From positions 1 through 9,996 of the forward strand of contig DIZT01000158.1 of assembly GCA_002427975.1 (NCBI GenBank): a DNA stretch of 9,996 nt, given 5' to 3'. A program made the translations under genes and the position numbers. The DNA is from Micrococcaceae bacterium UBA6021 (GTDB lineage Bacteria; Actinomycetota; Actinomycetes; Actinomycetales; Micrococcaceae). The notes under the pieces are model-generated. The model ran no database searches and was not told the DNA's origin. It saw nothing but the letters and a program-made list of their open reading frames with translations. Of this stretch, positions 6,364 to 9,996 are shown piece after piece (positions within the stretch are counted from its first letter, which is position 1; every line of letters begins with the position of its first letter).

Positions 6364-6539
6364 GCGAACGTAGAAGTTCTGCCGCCGGGTCTGCGTTCGC
6401 AGCCGGTGGCTTTTCTTTACGCTTCTCCACGGCACCCGGGATGGACCGCATCCTGCCGGTGCCAGAGCCCCTGGACAACATCAGGTGGCCGACAACCGCC
6501 TACGAGGACGTATGCGGCTGAACCGAGGAAGGTAGTTCT
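6364..6539 (+). promoter_or_regulatory. Structured leader region upstream of gapB (attenuator candidate)
   Basis: Four elements are visible. First, GCGAACGTAGA (6364-6374) can pair with TCTGCGTTCGC (6390-6400), 11 bp with one G-U, which is incompatible with the terminator hairpin at 6381-6410. Second, there is the terminator itself. Third, a hairpin at 6431-6463 has arms GGCACC/GGTGCC and an inner stem GGATG/CATCC. Fourth, a hairpin at 6496-6517 has CCGC/GCGG and TACG/CGTA stems around an AGGA loop, ending a few bases before the ribosome site GAGGAAGG (6525-6532). No known riboswitch class is recognised. The stretch has no convincing protein-coding frame. Confidence 0.4.
6381..6417 (+). terminator. 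Intrinsic terminator between rnpB and gapB
   Basis: GCCGCCGG (6381-6388) pairs with CCGGTGGC (6403-6410), with one G-U pair. Inside this, after a two-base bulge, CTGC (6391-6394) pairs with GCAG (6399-6402) around a GTTC loop. TTTTCTTT follows directly (6411-6418). This is a textbook Rho-independent terminator. It either ends the rnpB precursor or acts as an attenuator in the gapB leader; 6364-6374 can pair with 6390-6400 and would disrupt it. Confidence 0.75.
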
Positions 6540-8018
6540 GTGAGCCAGACGTCAGATTCTTGTCTTGATACGTGGATGGGCCGGGAGGCCCTCGCCGAGG
6601 CCATGATTCCGGTGATTGGCCGGCTGTACCGCGACAATAATGTGGTGACCAGCATTCATGGCCGGAGCCTGATCAACAAGTCCACTATGAACATCCTCAA
6701 GGCGCACCGTTTCGCCCGCCGCATGAGCAAGGATGAGCTGCTTCTGGAGGAGACCGCGCCGCTGCTGAACATCCTCGCCGGCCTGGAGTTGGGTGCCGCC
6801 GCCATTGACATCGCCCGCCTGAACCAGAAGTTCAAGGAAGAGGGCGGCGGCGCCACACTGGAGGAGTTCCTGCGTGCCGAGCTCGCCGAGGTCGTGGGCA
6901 AGCGCGGTGCTGATGACCGCACCAGCACCGACGTTGTGCTGTACGGTTTTGGCCGGATCGGCCGGCTGCTGGCCCGCCTCCTGATCGAAAAGGCCGGCGG
7001 CGGCCATGGGCTGCGCCTGCGCGCCATCGTTGTCCGACGCGGGTCCGACAAGGACCTCACCAAGCGTGCCAGCCTGCTGCGCCGAGACTCGGTCCACGGT
7101 TCCTTTGAGGGAACCATCCGCGTTGACGAGGCTGCCAACACCATCACGGCCAACGGTGTCCAGGTCCAGGTCATCTACTCGGACAACCCCGCCACGATCG
7201 ACTACACCGCCTACGGCATCAAGGACGCGCTGGTGGTGGACAACACGGGCCGCTGGCGCGACGCCGAGGGCCTGTCCCAGCACCTGCAGAGCAAAGGTGT
7301 TGCCCGCGTACTGCTGACCGCCCCGGGCAAGGGCGACCTGAAGAACATCGTGCACGGCATCAACCACGGCACCATCGAGGACTCGGACCAGATCGTGTCC
7401 GCGGCGTCCTGCACCACGAACGCCATCACCCCGGTCCTGAAGGCCATCAATGACAAGTTCGGTGTGGTCCACGGCCATGTGGAGACCGTCCACTCGTTCA
7501 CCAATGACCAGAACCTGATCGACAACTTCCACAAGGGCGACCGCCGCGGGCGCTCCGCCGCGCTGAACATGGTGATCACCGAAACCGGTGCCGCCAAGGC
7601 CGTGGGCAAGGCGCTGCCCGAGCTGCTGGGCAAGCTCACCGGCAGCTCCATCCGGGTCCCCACCCCGGACGTTTCCCTGGCGATCCTGAACCTGAGCCTG
7701 GAGAACGGCACCACCAAAGACGAGGTCAACAACTTCCTGCGGGAAATGTCGCTGCACTCGGACCTGCGCAAGCAGATCGACTACATCGACTCTCCTGAAG
7801 TTGTTTCCACGGACTTCGTCGGTTCCCGCCGTGCCGGCATCGTTGATGGCCTGGCCACCATCTCCAACGACAAGAACCTGGTCCTTTACGTCTGGTACGA
7901 CAACGAGTTCGGCTACAGCTGCCAGGTGGTCCGCGTCATGGAAGAGATGGCCGGCGTCAACCCGCCGTCCTTCCCCGCCAAGGAACCCGCTGCTGCCTTG
8001 GCCGCGATAGCCGTCTAG
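6540..8018 (+). CDS. gapB: Glyceraldehyde-3-phosphate dehydrogenase, long GapB/GapX type
   Basis: Oxidises glyceraldehyde-3-phosphate to 1,3-bisphosphoglycerate or, in this subfamily, probably works mainly in the reverse gluconeogenic direction. The 492-residue protein is far longer than classical GAPDH (about 335) because of a helical N-terminal extension of about 128 residues, as in the 480-residue Corynebacterium glutamicum GapB/GapX. The Rossmann motif YGFGRIGR is at 135-142. Catalytic Cys291 lies in SAASCTTN (287-294) and the base His318 in TVHSFT (316-321). RVPTPDVSL (372-380) and WYDNEFGYS (452-460) are typical. After the second beta strand the sequence is AIVVRRGS (162-169), with Arg where NAD-specific enzymes have Asp, which points to NADP use. 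The start is GTG at 6540, with GAGGAAGG seven bases upstream. The gene is followed by a strong hairpin. Confidence 0.93.
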   Translation: MSQTSDSCLDTWMGREALAEAMIPVIGRLYRDNNVVTSIHGRSLINKSTMNILKAHRFARRMSKDELLLEETAPLLNILAGLELGAAAIDIARLNQKFKEEGGGATLEEFLRAELAEVVGKRGADDRTSTDVVLYGFGRIGRLLARLLIEKAGGGHGLRLRAIVVRRGSDKDLTKRASLLRRDSVHGSFEGTIRVDEAANTITANGVQVQVIYSDNPATIDYTAYGIKDALVVDNTGRWRDAEGLSQHLQSKGVARVLLTAPGKGDLKNIVHGINHGTIEDSDQIVSAASCTTNAITPVLKAINDKFGVVHGHVETVHSFTNDQNLIDNFHKGDRRGRSAALNMVITETGAAKAVGKALPELLGKLTGSSIRVPTPDVSLAILNLSLENGTTKDEVNNFLREMSLHSDLRKQIDYIDSPEVVSTDFVGSRRAGIVDGLATISNDKNLVLYVWYDNEFGYSCQVVRVMEEMAGVNPPSFPAKEPAAALAAIAV

Positions 8019-8040
8019 GCCCGTTCTGGCGGGGCGGCTT

Positions 8041-8084
8041 CCCGACATTCCCGGCTGATTCACTGGAATCAGCCGGGAATCGGG
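8041..8084. terminator. Long hairpin downstream of gapB, without T-run
   Basis: ATTCCCGGCTGATT (8047-8060) is perfectly complementary to AATCAGCCGGGAAT (8067-8080) around a CACTGG loop. Across a two-base bulge, CCCG (8041-8044) pairs with CGGG (8081-8084). The total is 18 bp. No T-run follows on either strand, so it may be a structural transcript end, a Rho-type pause or an mRNA-stabilising hairpin. Confidence 0.55.
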
Positions 8085-8098
8085 ACCACACTGGTGGC

Positions 8099-8302
8099 AT
8101 GAACAAAGAAACTCTCCACGAGACCACCCTTGAACACGCCCTCGACGTCGCCAAGGCCAACCAAAAGGAAGCCGTCAGGCTCCTGGAGCAGGCCCGCGCA
8201 GGCCGGACTTCCGGCTACGTCGGCGAGGACCGGGTGCGCCAGCTCGAAGGACTCCTCCAGGTTGCGGAGGAAGACCTGGGGCGGGTGGCCCGGGAGCAGT
8301 AG
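8099..8302 (+). CDS. Hypothetical 67-residue charged helical protein
   Basis: Not recognised. The protein (beginning MNKETLHETTLEHALDVAKANQ) is soluble, rich in Glu, Gln, Arg and Leu, with no cysteine or membrane segment. It looks like two helices (about 6-32 and 42-65) joined by a GRTSGYVGED linker, a helical-hairpin layout. Third codon positions are strongly G/C throughout, as in the neighbouring genes, which supports real coding. The ATG at 8099 is preceded only by GGTGG two bases away, a poor ribosome site, and the start is close to the hairpin ending at 8084. No partner is obvious; it sits between gapB and the HNH nuclease on the same strand. Confidence 0.7.
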   Translation: MNKETLHETTLEHALDVAKANQKEAVRLLEQARAGRTSGYVGEDRVRQLEGLLQVAEEDLGRVAREQ

Positions 8303-8325
8303 CCGGCTGTAGCGGTAGGCGGCAT

Positions 8326-8342
8326 AGGCGGCCACTCCGCCT
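8326..8342 (+). repeat. Short hairpin after the 67-residue gene
   Basis: AGGCGG (8326-8331) and CCGCCT (8337-8342) form a 6-bp stem with a 5-nt loop, 23 nt after the stop codon. No T-run follows. It is a possible weak transcript end. Confidence 0.3.
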
Positions 8343-8377
8343 CCCCACTGTGGATAACAGCGTGGGTGTCAGTGGGG
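8343..8377. repeat. 8-bp inverted repeat enclosing a DnaA-box-like sequence
   Basis: CCCCACTG (8343-8350) and CAGTGGGG (8370-8377) are perfect inverted copies 19 nt apart, upstream of the HNH nuclease gene. The DnaA-box match at 8349-8357 begins in the left arm and runs into the spacer. Confidence 0.5.
8349..8357 (-). promoter_or_regulatory. Perfect match to the DnaA-box consensus
   Basis: Plus-strand TGTGGATAA is the complement of TTATCCACA, the high-affinity DnaA box. It is a single copy about 70 bp upstream of the HNH nuclease start. A nine-base match can arise by chance; I saw no second copy in the window, so this is not an origin. Confidence 0.4.
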
Positions 8378-8426
8378 TGGTTTAGGCTTTTCTGGTGCAT
8401 TACATTTCCGGACGGGCCGGTGCCCC

Positions 8427-9224
8427 GTGACCGTCAGCTGGGCCGCGTACCGCCGCGCCCGCCGGCGCTCGCGGCAGGCGTGGGTGCTGCTGGTGGTGCT
8501 GGCCATCTCTGTTGTGGGCTCCTTGGTGTGGTTTTTCACCGCAGGCCAGTTCGCAGCGGCAGAACCAGCCATCGCAGGGCCCAGCGAGGCGCCCGTTTTT
8601 GACGGCACCTGGATGAAGCCCGTGGTCCCGGTTCACGCCGTACCGCAGGGAAGCGCCCGGGCTGCCCTCGAGGGGCTGCCGGTCAAGGGACGGGCTCCCA
8701 AAGACAATTACCAGCGGGAGGCCTTCGGGCAGGCCTGGCTGGACGTGGACCGGAACGGCTGCGACACCCGCAATGACATTCTGCGCCGGGACCTGACCGA
8801 CGTCGGCTTCACGGAGGGGTCCAAATGCCGGGTAGCGTCCGGTGTAATCGTTGAGCCGTACACCGGGAAGATGGTGGACTTTCGCCGCGGCCCCGACAGC
8901 AGCAAGGAAATCCAGATCGATCACGTCGTGGCACTCGGTGATGCGTGGCAGAAAGGCGCGCAAGCGCTGACTCCGCAGCAACGCCAGAGCCTCGCCAACG
9001 ATCCGTTAAACCTTATCGCCGCGGACGGTCCAGCCAACCAGCAGAAGAGCGCGGGGGATGCCGCCACCTGGCTGCCGAAGAACAAGAACTTCCGCTGCCA
9101 TTACGTCGCCCGCCAAATCTCGGTCAAGGCCTCTTATGGACTGTGGGTCACGCAACCGGAGAAGGACGCGATGAAGCGCGTCCTTGACTCGTGCCCGGCC
9201 CAGCCAACTATCACGGCCAGGTGA
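8427..9224 (+). CDS. Membrane-anchored or secreted HNH nuclease (DUF1524 family)
   Basis: 265 residues. The N-terminus has an Arg-rich cytoplasmic stretch (9-16), then one hydrophobic helix (19-38, WVLLVVLAISVVGSLVWFFT), and AGQFAAAEP, which could serve as signal-peptide cleavage or as an anchor. The rest (about 90-255) matches the actinobacterial HNH family: DRNGCDTRNDIL (108-119), QIDHVVALGDAW (163-174, metal/catalytic Asp165-His166), NDPLNLIAADGPANQQKS (191-208) and a final WVTQPEKDAM (240-249). Asn and Lys residues in the 191-208 block complete the HNH site. Four cysteines (112, 134, 224, 256) in the exported part probably form disulfides. The likely role is extracellular or envelope nucleic-acid degradation, for example nutrient scavenging or DNA uptake; this is inferred. 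The GTG start has no good ribosome site. The gene converges on def with 18 bp between stops. Confidence 0.88.
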   Translation: MTVSWAAYRRARRRSRQAWVLLVVLAISVVGSLVWFFTAGQFAAAEPAIAGPSEAPVFDGTWMKPVVPVHAVPQGSARAALEGLPVKGRAPKDNYQREAFGQAWLDVDRNGCDTRNDILRRDLTDVGFTEGSKCRVASGVIVEPYTGKMVDFRRGPDSSKEIQIDHVVALGDAWQKGAQALTPQQRQSLANDPLNLIAADGPANQQKSAGDAATWLPKNKNFRCHYVARQISVKASYGLWVTQPEKDAMKRVLDSCPAQPTITAR

Positions 9225-9242
9225 CGCGTCATCTGAATTGGC

Positions 9243-9815
9243 TCAGTGGCCGAACGGGTCCGGATCCACGCCGGGCATCCAGGTCAGACCGGGCACGCCC
9301 CAGCCGCTCTTCTTGGCCTGTTTCATGGCCTTCCGTGCATAGCGGTTCATCAGCCGGTTGACGTAAAGCTTGCCGTCCAGATGGTCGTATTCGTGCTGGA
9401 TCACGCGGGCAAACCAGCCGGTCGCTTCGAATTCAACAGGCTGCCCGGAGCCGTCAAAGCCCTGGACGCGGGCCCACTCCGCACGCTTGAGCGGGTACGA
9501 GCCGCCCGGGAACGAGAGGCAGCCCTCTTCCTCTTCGTCGGGGTCCGGCAGTGCGCCGGAGATTTTGGACAACGTCAGTACCGGGTTGACCAGAACTCCT
9601 GCGGGGGGAGCGCCGTCGTCATTGGCATATTTGTAGATGAAGATTCTCTTGCCTACCCCCACCTGGGGAGCGGCCAGGCCCACGCCGTTGGCAGCGTCAT
9701 TTGTTTCAAACATGTCCGCGATCAGGGTGCGCAGTTCATCGTCGAACACCTCCACCTCGGCGGCACGGCGGTGCAGCACCGGTTCTCCCCAGACGGTGAT
9801 TGGCAGAACTGTCAT
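9243..9815 (-). CDS. def: Peptide deformylase
   Basis: Removes the formyl group from the N-terminal methionine of new proteins. All three family motifs are intact in the 190 residues: GVGLAAPQ (44-51), EEGCLS (96-101, metal ligand Cys99) and HEYDH (141-145, ligands His141 and His145, catalytic Glu142). The acidic insert DPDEEEE (91-97) leads straight into motif 2. The C-terminus is extended and basic, then GVDPDPFGH, as in actinobacterial deformylases. The ATG at 9815 agrees with the usual family start (xVLPIxxxGxPVL). A GAAGGG ribosome site lies about ten bases upstream, rather far. No fmt gene is adjacent. The tRNA-His gene upstream is separated by a strong terminator, so def probably has its own promoter. 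Confidence 0.96.
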   Translation of the reverse strand: MTVLPITVWGEPVLHRRAAEVEVFDDELRTLIADMFETNDAANGVGLAAPQVGVGKRIFIYKYANDDGAPPAGVLVNPVLTLSKISGALPDPDEEEEGCLSFPGGSYPLKRAEWARVQGFDGSGQPVEFEATGWFARVIQHEYDHLDGKLYVNRLMNRYARKAMKQAKKSGWGVPGLTWMPGVDPDPFGH

Positions 9816-9853
9816 GTCAGGCGGCCCTTCGTGCGTGCGGCGTGACGCCGGCG

Positions 9854-9859
9854 ATTATG
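9854..9859 (-). promoter_or_regulatory. Putative -10 box of def
   Basis: CATAAT on the minus strand lies directly after the T-run of the tRNA-His terminator. It would start transcription near 9847, giving a leader of about 32 nt. The matching -35 position falls inside the terminator palindrome and is not consensus, so this is tentative. Confidence 0.4.
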
Positions 9860-9860
9860 C

Positions 9861-9900
9861 AAAAAAATGGAGGCCGTACCGGATATCCGGTACGGCCTCC
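9861..9900 (-). terminator. Intrinsic terminator of the tRNA-His gene
   Basis: Positions 9869-9900 are a perfect 32-base palindrome with 16-base arms (GGAGGCCGTACCGGAT and its complement). On the minus strand it is followed by A and then seven T. It lies 30 nt after the tRNA and 45 nt before the def start, so it ends the tRNA transcript. Confidence 0.92.
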
Positions 9901-9930
9901 AACGGACGGCTGTTACTGCCGCCCTATCAG

Positions 9931-9996
9931 GGTGAGCTACGGGGGTTGAACCCGCGACCTCCTGGACCACAACCAGGCGCTCTGCCAACTGAGCTA
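9931..9996 (-). tRNA. tRNA-His (GTG anticodon), 5' end beyond the window
   Basis: On the minus strand the sequence starts at U8 (TAGCTCAGTTGGCAGAGC, D arm). It continues with the anticodon arm CCTGG-TTGTGGT-CCAGG (anticodon GTG, plus positions 9968-9970), the T arm GCGGG-TTCAACC-CCCGT and the 3' acceptor strand AGCTCAC. Position 73 is C, the discriminator base specific for tRNA-His. CCA is not encoded. The 5' acceptor strand and the expected extra G at -1 are outside the window. Confidence 0.95.

Noticed and set aside
4952..6481. A 509-residue minus-strand protein starting at 6481
   Set aside because: Only the last 271 residues look like a protein (SPFH). The upstream part is antisense to rnpB and lacks any domain, and the strong ribosome site is at 5776-5784.
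6357..6521. A 54-codon plus-strand reading frame between rnpB and gapB
   Set aside because: Its ATG overlaps the putative -10 box, it has no ribosome site, and it uses codons (AGA, AGT, TTA, TCT) unlike the neighbouring genes. The region is better explained as structured RNA.
6552..8063. A 503-codon minus-strand frame opposite gapB
   Set aside because: Mirror frame of a GC-rich gene. It is Val, Gly, Gln and Asp repetitive with no family signature, while the plus strand has all GAPDH motifs.
8343..8377. A replication origin based on the DnaA box
   Set aside because: Only a single box was seen, with no AT-rich unwinding region and no dnaA, dnaN or parAB genes nearby.
9869..9900. The 32-base palindrome as an attachment site or transposon end
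   Set aside because: It is followed by a T-run on the tRNA strand, 30 nt after tRNA-His, with no integrase or transposase in the window. Terminator is the full explanation.
1..9996. Mobile elements, defence systems or CRISPR arrays
   Set aside because: No direct-repeat array, transposase, integrase, methylase or toxin-antitoxin pair was found; codon and base use are even throughout.

Overview
The window reads as ordinary core chromosome of a GC-rich actinobacterium, most likely Micrococcaceae (Arthrobacter/Pseudarthrobacter type). That placement is inferred from strong third-position GC bias, GTG and TTG starts, TANNNT-type -10 boxes with poor -35 boxes, a COG1579 gene beside a Nif3 gene, a long GapB-type GAPDH, and an actinobacterial type A RNase P RNA. 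I see no insertion sequence, phage gene or CRISPR array.

Layout. Positions 103-2243 (minus strand) carry a sulfur block: msrA (methionine sulfoxide reductase), then cysK and cysE, the two enzymes that make cysteine from serine and sulfide. A divergent intergenic region leads to a plus-strand pair: a Nif3-family dinuclear-metal protein (2343-3272) and a coiled-coil COG1579 protein (3335-4090) whose C-terminal zinc ribbon has lost most of its cysteines. A 14-bp hairpin at 4090-4131 separates this pair from two minus-strand genes: a YaaA-family peroxide-stress protein (4135-4899) and a stomatin/slipin-type SPFH membrane protein (4952-5767). The RNase P RNA gene rnpB (about 5883-6274, plus) follows, diverging from the SPFH gene. 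A structured stretch of about 265 nt then leads to a 492-residue GAPDH of the GapB type (6540-8018). Next come a 67-codon hypothetical gene (8099-8302), a membrane-anchored or secreted HNH nuclease of the DUF1524 family (8427-9224), and, convergent with it, peptide deformylase (9243-9815). A tRNA-His gene, cut by the right edge, ends in a perfect-palindrome terminator.

How the genes relate. cysK and cysE are probably one transcript, and msrA upstream adds a sulfur/oxidative-repair theme. YaaA is another oxidative-stress gene. rnpB, tRNA-His and def are housekeeping RNA-processing and translation functions.

The most interesting feature is the rnpB-gapB gap. It holds a TAGAAT box, an intrinsic terminator (6381-6417), an 11-bp alternative pairing that competes with the terminator, and two more hairpins before the gapB ribosome binding site. 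This could be an undescribed attenuator-type leader for gapB, or simply the terminator of rnpB. Other points worth checking are the degenerate zinc ribbon, a perfect DnaA-box match inside an inverted repeat upstream of the HNH nuclease, and the long open frame that runs antisense through rnpB and could mislead gene callers.
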